Assembly (NCBI RefSeq): GCF_005893125.1
Contig: NZ_VCJS01000009.1
Span: 62,001 to 126,000, forward strand
Direction: 5' to 3'
DNA from: Nonomuraea basaltis
GTDB lineage: Bacteria; Actinomycetota; Actinomycetes; Streptosporangiales; Streptosporangiaceae
DNA: 64,000 nt
Shown here: positions 50,085 through 59,472 of the stretch, piece by piece
How positions within the stretch are numbered: position 1 is the stretch's first letter
How the letters are laid out: each line of letters begins with the position of its first letter
The notes under the pieces: model-generated
The model's database searches: none
The model's input: only the letters and a program-made list of their open reading frames with translations
Told to the model about the DNA's origin: nothing
Program-made: the position numbers and the translations under genes

Positions 50085-51299
50085 TCAGCCGCTCGCCACC
50101 AGCTCGACCGGCAGGTGCTTGATGCCGAGCATGAAGTTCGAGCGCAGCCGGTCGATCTCGCCGGTCAGGGCGAAGCGCAGGCGGCGCCGCGCCAGCTCCT
50201 CCACCAACAGCGTGATCTCCATCCAGGCCGCCGACATGCCGACGCACCGGTGGTTGGCGACGCCGAAGGCCAGGTGGTGGTTCGGGGTGCGTCCGAGGTC
50301 GAGGCGGTCGGCGTGCGGGAACTGCTCCTCGTCGCGGTTGGCCGAGGAGTTCCACAACGTCAGCGTCTCCCCCGCCGGAATCGAGATCCCTCGCAGCGTC
50401 ACCTCCCGCATCGTGGTCCTGCGCACGTACGCGTTCGTCGACGTCCACCTGAACAGCTCATCCACCGCGGTGTTCACCAGGCTCGGGTCGGCGTGCAGGC
50501 GGCGCTCCTCCTCCGGGTGCCTGATCAGCGTCTCGACGATCGCCGACGCGGTGAACGGCGTGGTCTCGTTGCCGCCGACCGCCACGTTGAGCGCGTTGTA
50601 GAGGATCTGGCTCTCCGACAGCTTCCGCCCGTTCGTCTCCGCGGCGATCAGGATGCTGACCAGGTCCTCGCCGGGGTCGCTGCGGCGCCGGTCAAGCAGG
50701 TCGGCGAGGAAGTCGAAGATCTCCACCTGCGCGCCGACGAGCGTCATCGCCTCGCCGTTGTCGCGGACGTACTCGCCGTCGCGGAAGCCGATCATCGTGC
50801 GGGTGAGCTGGAGGAGGTGGAAGGCGTCGTCCCGGCCGATGCCGAACATGGCGGCCAGCAGCCCGGCGGGCAGGTTCGGTGAGACGTCGGCCGCGAAGTC
50901 GCCGCCGCCGTCGGCGACGAGGCGGTCGAGCGCGTCGGTGAGATAGCGCCGCACGTGCCTGGCAGCCTCGTCCATCATCCGCCGCCCGAACGCCTTGTGC
51001 ACGTGCTGGCGCAGCAGCCGGTGCTCAGGCGGGTCGGAGCAGATCAGCATCTGTCCTGTCGCGGTGTCGGTCGCGCTGCGGTACGAGCCGCCGAGGACAG
51101 TTCCGTCCTTGGAGGAGAACGACGCCGGATCGCGGTACACGGCGCTCACGTCCGCGTACGTCGTCAGCGCCCAGTAGCCGCCGTCGGCGGTCGCGTTCCA
51201 GTAGACCGGTGCGGTCTCCCGCAACCGCGCCCACGCGGCGTGCGGATCGCCGGACACGAACAGGTCAAGATCGTCCAGATCGATGAGCGCTGTCGACAT
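50085..51299 (-). CDS. Cytochrome P450 with altered heme-loop Gly
   Basis: 404 residues, ATG start. I-helix AVGGNETT; ExxR in DELFRWTS; heme loop FGVANHRCVG, where the second Gly of FGxGxHxC is Ala. MQ: Cys and His are kept, so heme binding should hold. It resembles the NovI-type aminoacyl-PCP hydroxylases in overall size and in the NALNVAVGGNET region. It is alone on its strand, convergent with the SARP gene and divergent from the exporter. It is the fifth P450 of the cluster; the Gln-like A-T protein is a possible partner. Confidence 0.9.
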   Translation of the reverse strand: MSTALIDLDDLDLFVSGDPHAAWARLRETAPVYWNATADGGYWALTTYADVSAVYRDPASFSSKDGTVLGGSYRSATDTATGQMLICSDPPEHRLLRQHVHKAFGRRMMDEAARHVRRYLTDALDRLVADGGGDFAADVSPNLPAGLLAAMFGIGRDDAFHLLQLTRTMIGFRDGEYVRDNGEAMTLVGAQVEIFDFLADLLDRRRSDPGEDLVSILIAAETNGRKLSESQILYNALNVAVGGNETTPFTASAIVETLIRHPEEERRLHADPSLVNTAVDELFRWTSTNAYVRRTTMREVTLRGISIPAGETLTLWNSSANRDEEQFPHADRLDLGRTPNHHLAFGVANHRCVGMSAAWMEITLLVEELARRRLRFALTGEIDRLRSNFMLGIKHLPVELVASG

Positions 51300-51478
51300 T
51301 GTCCTACCTTTGCCGGTTAACAGGACGGGCCCAGCCTAGGCTCCGGCGGTTGGCCGCCGGTTACGCGCGCGAGGGATGTCCCATGAAGTAGGGAAGTGCC
51401 CGCGGGAGCCAAGTCCCCGACCATGGGACGCGTGCGCGGTGGCCGGACGGCTGTCGACGGCGAACGGAGTATTCGCTC
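51300..51478. promoter_or_regulatory. Divergent promoter region with SARP-like and GTCCC-type sites
   Basis: GGTTGGC-CGCC-GGTTACG at 51348-51365 repeats the layout and nearly the sequence of the site at 43475; a further GGTTAAC at 51315 lies 33 bases (three turns) upstream. A weaker GTCCC palindrome, GTCCCA-TGAAGT-AGGGAA (51378-51395), follows, and GTCCC-N7-GGGAC (51413-51429) has a 7-base spacer. The weaker palindromes lack a -10 at the 41-base offset, so only the SARP-like part is well supported. Confidence 0.5.
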
Positions 51479-52828
51479 ATGCGTAGGTTCACCACACTAT
51501 GGGCTGGCTATCTGGTCTCCGTACTGGGCTCGTCACTCACCAGCCTGGCGCTAGGCGTCTGGGTGTTCCAGCAGACCGGGTCGGCCACCCAGTACGGGCT
51601 GATCATCGTCATGAGCTTCCTTCCGGGGATCCTGGTCACGCCGCTGGCCGGCGCCCTCGTCGACCGCTGGAGCCGGCGGAGCATCCTCGCGGTGAGCAAC
51701 GCCCTGGCCGCCGTCACGATCTTCGCTCTGGCGGCGCTCTACATGGCCGGGGCGCTCCAGCCGTGGCACATCCTCATCGGCGTCGGCGTCCAGTCGCTCC
51801 TGCGGGCGCTTACCGCCCCGACCATGAACTCCATCGTCATCCTGCTCGTGCCCAAGGAGCAGGTCGGCCGCGCGAACGGGATGGTGCTGCTCGCCCAGGC
51901 GCTCGGCGGCACCGTGGGGTTCGCGGCGGGCGGCGTGCTCCTGCTCGCCATCGGGCTGGGCGGCGTGCTCCTGCTCGACTGCATGTCCTTCGTCCTCAAC
52001 ATGCTGGTCGTGCTGTTCGTCTCCATCCCCCGGCAGGCGAAGTCCGCCGCCGGGTCGGAGAACACGGGCACGCTGCTCAGCGAGATGCGGCAGGGCTGGA
52101 CGTACCTGTCCAGGCGGCGTGGCCTCGTCGCGCTCGTCGTCCTCTACGGCGCGGTCGGCGTCTGCGTCGCTCCCGCCGAGGTGCTGATCACGCCGGTGGT
52201 CCTCTCGTTCGCGTCAGCCGAAGCGCTGGGTCTGGTACTGGCGGCCGTCGGCGTGGGCGCGGTGGTGGGGAGCCTGATTCTGGCCACGTGGGGTGGTCCG
52301 CGCCGGCGCATCCATGCTCTGGCCGGTCTCACGCTGCCGATCGGCGTGTTCCTGTCCCTGGGCGCGCTGCAACCGAGCGTCGTCCTGATCATGATCGCGG
52401 CGTTCGGCTACTCGCTCTTCTCCACCATCGTGGACGGCACCGCCCGAGGCATCCTCCAGGTCGAGGTCGAACCCGACATCCAGGGCCGCGTGTTCGCGCT
52501 GTTCAACATGGTGGCCAGCGCCGTACAGTGCGTGGCCTTCGGGCTCGCCGGGCCGCTCGCCGACCTCGTCTTCGAGCCGCTGCTGCGCGAGGGCGGAGCG
52601 CTCACCTCCACCGTGGGCTCATTCCTCGGGGTCGGCGTGGGCCGGGGGACGGCGCTGCTCGTCCTGCTGTGCGGGCTGGCCGTCATCGTGACGGCGGCCG
52701 TCGCCTACCGGCAGCGTGATCTGCGCAACCTTCCCGATAGGCCGTCCGGCGGCATCACCCCGAAGGACGAGCCCATCCTGACGACCGTGTCCGACGGCGA
52801 GGACGGCGAGCGGCTGAGCCGCGGCTGA
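51479..52828 (+). CDS. MFS exporter (MFS_3 type)
   Basis: 449 residues. About ten to twelve hydrophobic helices, first at residues 8-30 (LWAGYLVSVLGSSLTSLALG), with the MFS loop signature DRWSRR after helix 2 and GRANGM after helix 4. Macrolide-efflux/enterobactin-exporter-like MFS_3 family; proton-driven export of the peptide or resistance is the expected role. A charged C-terminal tail of about 45 residues is cytoplasmic. No ABC exporter is seen in the window, so this is the only obvious export gene. Confidence 0.9.
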   Translation: MRRFTTLWAGYLVSVLGSSLTSLALGVWVFQQTGSATQYGLIIVMSFLPGILVTPLAGALVDRWSRRSILAVSNALAAVTIFALAALYMAGALQPWHILIGVGVQSLLRALTAPTMNSIVILLVPKEQVGRANGMVLLAQALGGTVGFAAGGVLLLAIGLGGVLLLDCMSFVLNMLVVLFVSIPRQAKSAAGSENTGTLLSEMRQGWTYLSRRRGLVALVVLYGAVGVCVAPAEVLITPVVLSFASAEALGLVLAAVGVGAVVGSLILATWGGPRRRIHALAGLTLPIGVFLSLGALQPSVVLIMIAAFGYSLFSTIVDGTARGILQVEVEPDIQGRVFALFNMVASAVQCVAFGLAGPLADLVFEPLLREGGALTSTVGSFLGVGVGRGTALLVLLCGLAVIVTAAVAYRQRDLRNLPDRPSGGITPKDEPILTTVSDGEDGERLSRG

Positions 52829-52976
52829 CCCCCGAGCCGTCCTGTGTTCCGGTGACGCCCTCTCTGATCGGCCCGCGGGTAGCGTCGCTCACCAGAAGCG
52901 CGCACAGCGGAGCCGGCGGGCGCTGTCCTTCGTTGAATGGCTCTTGCGCGAGAACCCGCGCGGATGGGGAGACCTC

Positions 52977-55900
52977 ATGACCGACCTGCAAAGCCGGATC
53001 GCGGCTCTCTCGTCAGAGCAGAGGGCGCAGTTGGAATCGCGGGTCGCCGACCTGATGGCGACCCGCGAGCCGGTCCGGGAAGAGCGGATCCGGCCACGCG
53101 ATCGTTCCCGCCCCACCCCGTTGGGCATCGCGCAGCAGCGGGAGTGGGCCATCGAGCGGCTGCGGTCGGCCAACAACATCAACAGCGCCTTCAGGATCGA
53201 CGGCGAGCTCGACCTGGAGTTGCTGAGCCGGGTCCTCACGGAGGTCGTCGAGCGGCACGAGGTGCTGCGCTCCACGGTGGAGTTGCAGGACGGGATCCCG
53301 GTCCAGGTGGTGCACCCGGTCACCCCGGTGCCCACTCCCGCGGTCGACCTGACGCACACCGCGCCTGACCGGCAGCGGGAGTCGGTGCGCCGGCACTGCA
53401 AGGCCGAGATCATGCGTCCCTTCGACCCCAGGGATCCGCAGCGATTGCGGGTCACCCTGATGCGCCTGGCCGAGAACCTGCACGTCGTCCTGTTCACCAC
53501 CGACCACGCCGCCTCGGACGCGTGGTCGTTGTCGATCGTGGTCCGCGAGCTCGTGACTTTGTATGGCATCCGGCTGAACGGCGGCGGCATCCTCCCGGCG
53601 CCGGATCTCCAGTTCGGTGACTTCGCCGCCTGGCAGCGTGAGCAGTTCGGGGAGGAGCGGGTGGCCGCCGAGCTGCAGCACTGGCGGCAGACGCTGGACG
53701 GCATCCCCGCGCCGCCGGTGTGGCCGACCGACCGGCCGTACCCGGCGCGGCCGACGTTCGCCGGCGACGTGCACATCGTGAACCTCTCCCCCGAGCTCAC
53801 CGCCTCCCTGCGCGACCTGAGCGAGCGCGAGAACGCGCCACTGGTCGCGATCCTGCTCGCCGGCTGTTCCATGCTGCTGCACCGCTACCTTGAGCAGGAC
53901 GACATCGTCATCGGCTCGCTCGTCTCGGGGCGCAACCGGGTGGAGACCGAACAGATCATCGGCTGCTTCGCCAACCCGCTGCCCCTGCGCATGCGGCTGA
54001 GCGAGGAGCTGACGCTGCGCGAGGTCGTGAGCCGGGCACGCGAGACCATGGCCACCGCTCTGGACCATCAGGACCTGCCCTTCGACCGGGTGATCGACGA
54101 GCTCGGCCTCGGGCGGGAGGCGTCGCAGACGTCGCTGAGCCGGTTGTGGATCAATGTGCTCACCGTGCCGGGGAACGACCTTGAGGTACCCGGCCTGCGC
54201 ATCACTCCGGAGCCGATCGACCTTGGGCTGGTGTCGGTCGACCTCACCCTGTCGGCCATCCCCCGCGGCGAGTCGCTGCAGCTGCAGTGGCACTACATGA
54301 CCGAGCTGTTCGACGCCGAGACGGTGGTGCTGCTCGCCGGCCAGTTTCAGGAGATCCTGCGCCAGCTCGCCATCGCGCCCGACGACGCGGTGCGGCAGGT
54401 GGAGCTGACCGTCGCCCCCGCGCCGGCGGCCCAGGCGCCGGTTCTCACGGCGCGTGACGTCGAGGCCGGGTTCGTCGAGCTGTTCCAGCGCAGGGTCGCG
54501 CTCGCGCCGAACGCGCCCGCCGTCGTCTGCGACGGGGTCGCCACCAGCTACGCCGACCTCAACCGGGAGGCCAACCGGCTGGCCCACTCGCTGCGTGCCA
54601 GGGGTGTCGGCAGGGAGACGCGCGTCGGCATCCTGGTGGAGCGCTCGCCTCAGCTGGCCGTGGCGATCCTCGGCGTGCTCAAGGCCGGTGGAGTCTACGT
54701 TCCCGTGGATCCGGCCTATCCGCCCGACCGCATCGCCTTCATCCTCGCCGACGCGGGCGCGAAGGTACTGGTCACTCAGGAACGGCTGGCGCCGGACACC
54801 GCAATCGAGATGGTCTTCCTCGACGGACCTTCTATGGCCGGTGGCGACGCGGACTGCGATCTGGCCGAGGCGCCTGATCCGGCCTCGCTCGCTTACGTCG
54901 TCTACACCTCGGGCTCGACCGGCCGCCCCAAGGGCGCCATGATCGAGCACCGCTCCCTGGTGACCTTCGCCCGCGACATCGTCGACCGGCTCGGGCTCGG
55001 CGCCGGAGACCGGTTCCTGCAATTCGCCTCGCCGAGCTTCGACGTGCTGGTCGAGGAGCTGTTCCCGATCTGGCTCGCGGGCGGCGCCGTGGTCATCCCG
55101 ACGCAGCACCTGATCAGCGGCGAAGCCGACCTCGCCGACCTGGTCGAGCGGGACCGGCTGACCGTGATGGAACTGCCCACGGCGTACTGGCACGAGTGGG
55201 TGCGCGAGCTCGACCGCCTGGACCGCAAGCTGCCGAGCTGCCTGCGACTCGTGATCATCGGCGGGGAACGGGTCCTGCCGGAACGGCTGGCCATGTGGCG
55301 GCGGCTCGGCGTGCCGTTGATGCATGTGTACGGGCTGACGGAGACCACGGTCAGCTCGACCTTCTTCCGCCTTGACCCGATCGACCGCTTCGACTGGCCG
55401 AACCTGCCGATCGGAACCGCCCTGCCCTCGGCCGACCTGCGCCTGCTCAACAGCCGGCTCAGGCCGGTGCCCCTGGGAGGCATCGGCGAGCTGTACATCG
55501 GCGGCATCAGCCTGGCCCGCGGCTATCTCGGCCGCTCCGGCCTGACCGCGCAGCGCTTCGTCGCCGATCCCGACCCGGCGCGCCCGGGGGAACGGCTCTA
55601 CCGCACCGGCGACCTGGTGCGCCTGCGCCCAGACGGCAACCTGGAGTTCATCTCCCGCGTCGACACGCAGATCAAGATCCGCGGCTTCCGGGTGGAACCC
55701 GCGGAGATCGAGTCGGCGCTCAGCAGGCATCCGCAGGTCGCCGAGTCGGTCGTGACCCTCTACGAGCCCGTGCCCGGCGACCGGCGCCTGCTGGCATACG
55801 TCGTCCCGCCGAGCGGCGAGACCGCGCCGAACCTCGGCGAACTGCGCCGCTACCTCGAACGCGAGCTGCCCGCCTACATGGTGCCCTCCACACTGGTGGA

Positions 55901-58565
55901 GCTCGACGCGCTCCCGCTCAGCCCCAACGGCAAGCTCGACCGCGCCCGCCTGCCCACGCCGGACGGCGGCAGGCCGGAGCTGACCGAGGACTACGTCGCG
56001 CCGAGCACGCCGTTGCAGCAGAAGCTGGCCGAGATCGTGGCGGCCGTGGTCGGCGTCGACACCGTCGGCATCCACGACAACTTCTTCGACCTCGGCGGCG
56101 ACTCGATCCAGGCCATCCAGGTCGTGGCCAGGGCCCAGGAGGAGGGCATCGGCCTGTCGCCGCTCGACTTCTTCGAGCAGCCCACGATCGCGCTGCTGGC
56201 GCACGCGGCCAGCGCCGCCGACCCCGACAGGGCCGTCCGTCCGCGACCGCCGGACGCCGAGCCGGTGCTCTCGTTCGACCAGGAGCGGCTCTGGCTGGAG
56301 CATCAGCTGCGGCCCAAGACGGCCTACCACGTCGGCGGGCGGTATCGCCTGGTCGGCCCGCTCAAGGTCGGCGACCTGGAGGCCAGCATCCGCGCGATCC
56401 TCACCCGCCACGAGGTGTTGCGCACGAGCTTCCCGACCGTGGACGGCCGGCCGGTTCCCGTCGTCGGCGAGATCGACGGCTGGAGTCTCGACATCGTGGA
56501 CCTCAGCGACGCCGACGACGGCGCCGAGGCCGCCAAGCGACTGCTGGACGAGGAGTTCAGCGCCGCCTTCGACCTGGCCGAGGGTCCCCTGTTCCGGTGC
56601 ACGCTGGTCAAGCTGAGCGACACCGAGCACATGCTCAACATCACCTCGCACCACGTCGTCTCGGACAACTGGTCGATCGGCCTGTTCGGGCTGGAGCTGG
56701 TGGCGCTGTACGAGGCGGGCGGCGACGTGGACCGGGCCGGACTGCTCCCGCTTCCCGTCCAGTACCGTGACTTCGCCGTGTGGCAGCGCGAGCGCCTGGT
56801 CGGCGAGGAGCTCGGCGAGAAGGTGGACTACTGGCGCCGTCACCTGGCCGGGGCACCGCCGGCGATCACGATGCCGATCGCGCCGCGCACTCCGGGAGCG
56901 GGCGGCGGTCGCAGCCTGACCAGGCTCTCCCCCGAGCAGACGATCGCCGTGCACGAGCTGTGCCGCAAGCACGGTGTGACCCCGTTCATGGTGGTGCTGG
57001 CCTGCCTGGCGACGGTGTTGCGCCGCTGGTCCGGCCAGTCGGACATCGTGATCGGGACGTCGGTCAGCGGACGGACAGACGTCGCGATCGAGAACCTGAT
57101 CGGCGTCTTCATCAACACCATGCCGCTCCATCTCGACCTGTCGGGCGACCCGGCCTTCACCGAGTTGCTGAAGCGCGCTCGCCAGGTCTCGGTGGACGGC
57201 TACGCCCACTCAGACGCGCCGTTCGACATCCTCGTGAAGGAGCTGCAGGTACCGCGCGATCCCCGGCGAACGCCGCTGTTCCAGGTGGTCCTGAACGTCT
57301 TCGAGCTGCCTTCGATCCGGCAGATCGGCGACGTCTCGCTCACCGCGATGCCTCTGCCCGAGCTGCTCAGCAGCTTCGACCTCGTCTTCACCGCGCTGGA
57401 GGCTTTCGGCGCCTACCAGCTCCGGCTCGAATACGACGCCGAGCGCTACCAGGCCTCGATGATGGAGATCCTCCTCGAACACCTGCGCACGATGCTGATC
57501 ACAGTGGCGCAGGACTCCACGCGAGGCATTCTCGACTACCCCCTGGACGATGCCGAGGCGGTCACCGTCGCCGAGACCTCGACCGGCGACCGGCCGCTGC
57601 CCGCGCTACACCTGGCGGTCGAGCGGCACGGACGATCCCCTGACCGGATCGCGGTCGTCGACAAGGACGGCGAATGGAGCTACCAGTGGCTCGCCGCGGC
57701 GGCCGATCGTGTCGCGCGGGTGCTGGCGGAGCGGGACCTGCCGCCTGGGGAACGCGTCACCATCGTCAGGCGGCCCACGGCCACTTTCGTGGCGGCGGTG
57801 CTCGGATGTGCGAAGGACGGGAGGAAGTTCACGGTCGTCGAGGAGGCCGACGGGGTCTCGACGGTCCTGGATGTGAGCTCTGGCGAGCTCGATCTCGGCG
57901 AACTGCCTCCGCGATCCGGCGACGACCCGCCCGCCGTACTCTCCGACTGGGCACTGGAGCGGTTCGAGCTCGGCGGCGACGACCGGTTCGCGGTGCTGTC
58001 CAACCAGCCCGGTCACCTGGTCTCGGCGATGTCGAGCGCCTTCCACACCGGGGCGACGCTGGTCATCCCGGACCGTTCGTTCACGGGCGACTTCAACGCT
58101 CTCGTGGCGTGGTTGCGGGACAACTCCGTCAGTGTCATCTACGTCAACCCGCCAGCCCTGCGGACCATAGCCGCCAGGAACCCGCTGCCGCAGCTGCCCG
58201 CGCTGAGGTACGCCTTCGTCGACAACTCCGGCGAGCTCATCTCCCACGACTTCGACGCGCTGCGCCGGTTGTCGCCTTCCTGCCGGTGCGTGGGCCTGTA
58301 TCGCATGGGCGGTGACGGCCGGCCGCTCGCCACGTACACGATGCCGGAGGACTGGCGGCGGGAGACCGCTCCCCCACGGGTCCCCCTCGGCACCGACTTG
58401 GACGACGCGCCGGCCCAGCTCCGGCACCCGTCGGGGCAGCCGGCCGCGGTCGGCGAGGTCACCGAGATCTGCTTCGGCGCCCACCACACCGGCGACCTCG
58501 GACGCCGGTGGGCCGACGGCACGCTGGAGTACGTCGGCAAGCTCGAAGGGGAAACCGCGCGATGA
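52977..58565 (+). CDS. NRPS C-A-T-C-A*, basic-residue A domain and degenerate second A
   Basis: 1,862 residues from ATG 52977 (GGGGAGA upstream). C1 at about 35-475 with DHAASDAW (first His of HHxxxDG is Asp, catalytic second His kept), A at about 500-975 ([23 protein letters not shown]; pocket DVEEIGVVSK, two Glu in the pocket, so a basic substrate), T with Ser1043 in LGGDSI, C2 at about 1090-1525 (HHVVSDNW), then A* to the end. A* has no YTSGSTG or YGPTE, reading DDRFAVLSNQPGH in place, but keeps HHTGDLGRRW. The frame ends right after it; the A subdomain and T continue in the next gene. C2-A* is a close paralogue of the NRPS at 37391-40624. Confidence 0.93.
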   Translation: MTDLQSRIAALSSEQRAQLESRVADLMATREPVREERIRPRDRSRPTPLGIAQQREWAIERLRSANNINSAFRIDGELDLELLSRVLTEVVERHEVLRSTVELQDGIPVQVVHPVTPVPTPAVDLTHTAPDRQRESVRRHCKAEIMRPFDPRDPQRLRVTLMRLAENLHVVLFTTDHAASDAWSLSIVVRELVTLYGIRLNGGGILPAPDLQFGDFAAWQREQFGEERVAAELQHWRQTLDGIPAPPVWPTDRPYPARPTFAGDVHIVNLSPELTASLRDLSERENAPLVAILLAGCSMLLHRYLEQDDIVIGSLVSGRNRVETEQIIGCFANPLPLRMRLSEELTLREVVSRARETMATALDHQDLPFDRVIDELGLGREASQTSLSRLWINVLTVPGNDLEVPGLRITPEPIDLGLVSVDLTLSAIPRGESLQLQWHYMTELFDAETVVLLAGQFQEILRQLAIAPDDAVRQVELTVAPAPAAQAPVLTARDVEAGFVELFQRRVALAPNAPAVVCDGVATSYADLNREANRLAHSLRARGVGRETRVGILVERSPQLAVAILGVLKAGGVYVPVDPAYPPDRIAFILADAGAKVLVTQERLAPDTAIEMVFLDGPSMAGGDADCDLAEAPDPASLAYVVYTSGSTGRPKGAMIEHRSLVTFARDIVDRLGLGAGDRFLQFASPSFDVLVEELFPIWLAGGAVVIPTQHLISGEADLADLVERDRLTVMELPTAYWHEWVRELDRLDRKLPSCLRLVIIGGERVLPERLAMWRRLGVPLMHVYGLTETTVSSTFFRLDPIDRFDWPNLPIGTALPSADLRLLNSRLRPVPLGGIGELYIGGISLARGYLGRSGLTAQRFVADPDPARPGERLYRTGDLVRLRPDGNLEFISRVDTQIKIRGFRVEPAEIESALSRHPQVAESVVTLYEPVPGDRRLLAYVVPPSGETAPNLGELRRYLERELPAYMVPSTLVELDALPLSPNGKLDRARLPTPDGGRPELTEDYVAPSTPLQQKLAEIVAAVVGVDTVGIHDNFFDLGGDSIQAIQVVARAQEEGIGLSPLDFFEQPTIALLAHAASAADPDRAVRPRPPDAEPVLSFDQERLWLEHQLRPKTAYHVGGRYRLVGPLKVGDLEASIRAILTRHEVLRTSFPTVDGRPVPVVGEIDGWSLDIVDLSDADDGAEAAKRLLDEEFSAAFDLAEGPLFRCTLVKLSDTEHMLNITSHHVVSDNWSIGLFGLELVALYEAGGDVDRAGLLPLPVQYRDFAVWQRERLVGEELGEKVDYWRRHLAGAPPAITMPIAPRTPGAGGGRSLTRLSPEQTIAVHELCRKHGVTPFMVVLACLATVLRRWSGQSDIVIGTSVSGRTDVAIENLIGVFINTMPLHLDLSGDPAFTELLKRARQVSVDGYAHSDAPFDILVKELQVPRDPRRTPLFQVVLNVFELPSIRQIGDVSLTAMPLPELLSSFDLVFTALEAFGAYQLRLEYDAERYQASMMEILLEHLRTMLITVAQDSTRGILDYPLDDAEAVTVAETSTGDRPLPALHLAVERHGRSPDRIAVVDKDGEWSYQWLAAAADRVARVLAERDLPPGERVTIVRRPTATFVAAVLGCAKDGRKFTVVEEADGVSTVLDVSSGELDLGELPPRSGDDPPAVLSDWALERFELGGDDRFAVLSNQPGHLVSAMSSAFHTGATLVIPDRSFTGDFNALVAWLRDNSVSVIYVNPPALRTIAARNPLPQLPALRYAFVDNSGELISHDFDALRRLSPSCRCVGLYRMGGDGRPLATYTMPEDWRRETAPPRVPLGTDLDDAPAQLRHPSGQPAAVGEVTEICFGAHHTGDLGRRWADGTLEYVGKLEGETAR

Positions 58566-59149
58566 GCCACTCCGGCACGCCGGTCGACCCGATCGAGACG
58601 CTGACCGCGCTGCGCGACGTGCCGGAGGTGTGCGGCGCGGTCGTGACCGAGCACGTCGCGGCGGACGGCCGCACCGCGCTTCTCGGCTACGTCACCGGCC
58701 CGGACCCGGCGCTCGGCACCGTCAGGATCCGGCAGTACCTGACCAGCCTGCTGCCTGACTATCTGATCCCGGAACACCTCTTCGTCCTGGAGGAGTTCCC
58801 GCTCACGCCGGCGGGCGACTACGACCTGAGCGCTCTGCCGGAGCCTCCGGCGGAAAGCGGCCCGGTCAACGGCTATGTGGCCCCGCGCACGCCGGTGGAA
58901 CACCGGCTCGCCGACATCATCAAGGAGCTCCTCCGGATCGACACCGTCGGAATCCACGACAACTACTTCGCTCTGGGCGGCTCCTCCATCCTGGCGACCC
59001 GGCTCGCCGCCCAGATCCACGAGATCTTCGCCGTGGAGGTGCCCCTGCTGGAGGTGCTCGCCTCTCCCACGGTCGACGAGCTGGCACAGCTGATCGACCA
59101 GCCCACGCCGAGCTCCAGGGACGTGATCGCGGAGGCGGCGAGAAGATGA
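58562..59149 (+). CDS. NRPS A-subdomain plus T, split from the previous module
   Basis: 195 residues; ATG overlaps the upstream stop (ATGA). It opens with DPIETLTALRDVPEV, the same sequence that directly follows A* in the other paralogue, so it is the second half of a module that there is one protein. It holds the small C-terminal A subdomain (YLIPEHLFVLEEFPLTPAGDYD region, where the catalytic Lys of NGKxD is Asp) and a T domain with Ser142 in LGGSS. It is the last carrier in the window and has no thioesterase, reductase or terminal C domain, so the way the chain leaves is unknown. The split may be a native gene fission or a single point change. Confidence 0.9.
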   Translation: MSHSGTPVDPIETLTALRDVPEVCGAVVTEHVAADGRTALLGYVTGPDPALGTVRIRQYLTSLLPDYLIPEHLFVLEEFPLTPAGDYDLSALPEPPAESGPVNGYVAPRTPVEHRLADIIKELLRIDTVGIHDNYFALGGSSILATRLAAQIHEIFAVEVPLLEVLASPTVDELAQLIDQPTPSSRDVIAEAARR

Positions 59150-59231
59150 AAGCCCACCGAGGAGGACCTGGCCAAGCTCCGCCGCCAGATCCGTGAGGCG
59201 CTCACCGACGGTGACGAACGGCCGAAGAAGG

Positions 59232-59280
59232 CGTTCCCAAAGGGAACGAACCAGGGGTCGAACCATTGGTTCGACCCCTG
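59232..59280. terminator. Two hairpins between the NRPS end and tRNA-Lys
   Basis: CGTTCCC-AAA-GGGAACG (59232-59248) and CAGGGGTCGAACC-ATT-GGTTCGACCCCTG (59252-59280), the second a perfect 13-base stem with a 3-base loop. They can end both the NRPS transcript and the tRNA transcript from the other strand. The second contains GGTTCGA in both orientations, like the T-arm of a tRNA. Confidence 0.8.
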
Positions 59281-59290
59281 TCCGAATCGG

Positions 59291-59364
59291 TGCGCCGCCA
59301 GGGACTCGAACCCCGGACCCGCTGATTAAGAGTCAGCTGCTCTAACCAACTGAGCTAGCGGCGC
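59291..59364 (-). tRNA. tRNA-Lys (CTT)
   Basis: On the minus strand: acceptor stem GCGCCGC pairing with GCGGCGC, D-loop AGCTCAGTTGGTTAGAGC, anticodon arm CTGACTCTTAATCAG with anticodon CTT, T-arm GGGTTCGAGTCCC. CCA is not encoded. It marks the right edge of the NRPS cluster. tRNA genes are common integration sites, but no integrase lies next to it. Confidence 0.95.
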
Positions 59365-59472
59365 TTGCAGAGAGAAATATACCGGTGATCCCTATCCTGG
59401 TCGAATCAGTATCAGCCGGGCCTGTGCCGCTAGAATAAAGTTCGGCCCGAGCTCCGGCAGACAGGATCATCG

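Noticed and set aside
51378-51429. Two further GTCCC palindromes before the exporter as true members of the regulon
   Set aside because: One has three mismatches, the other a 7-base spacer, and neither has a -10 at the 41-base offset.
53013-57209. A 1,398-codon minus-strand frame over the NRPS
   Set aside because: Shadow frame in a GC-rich NRPS; no domain in it.
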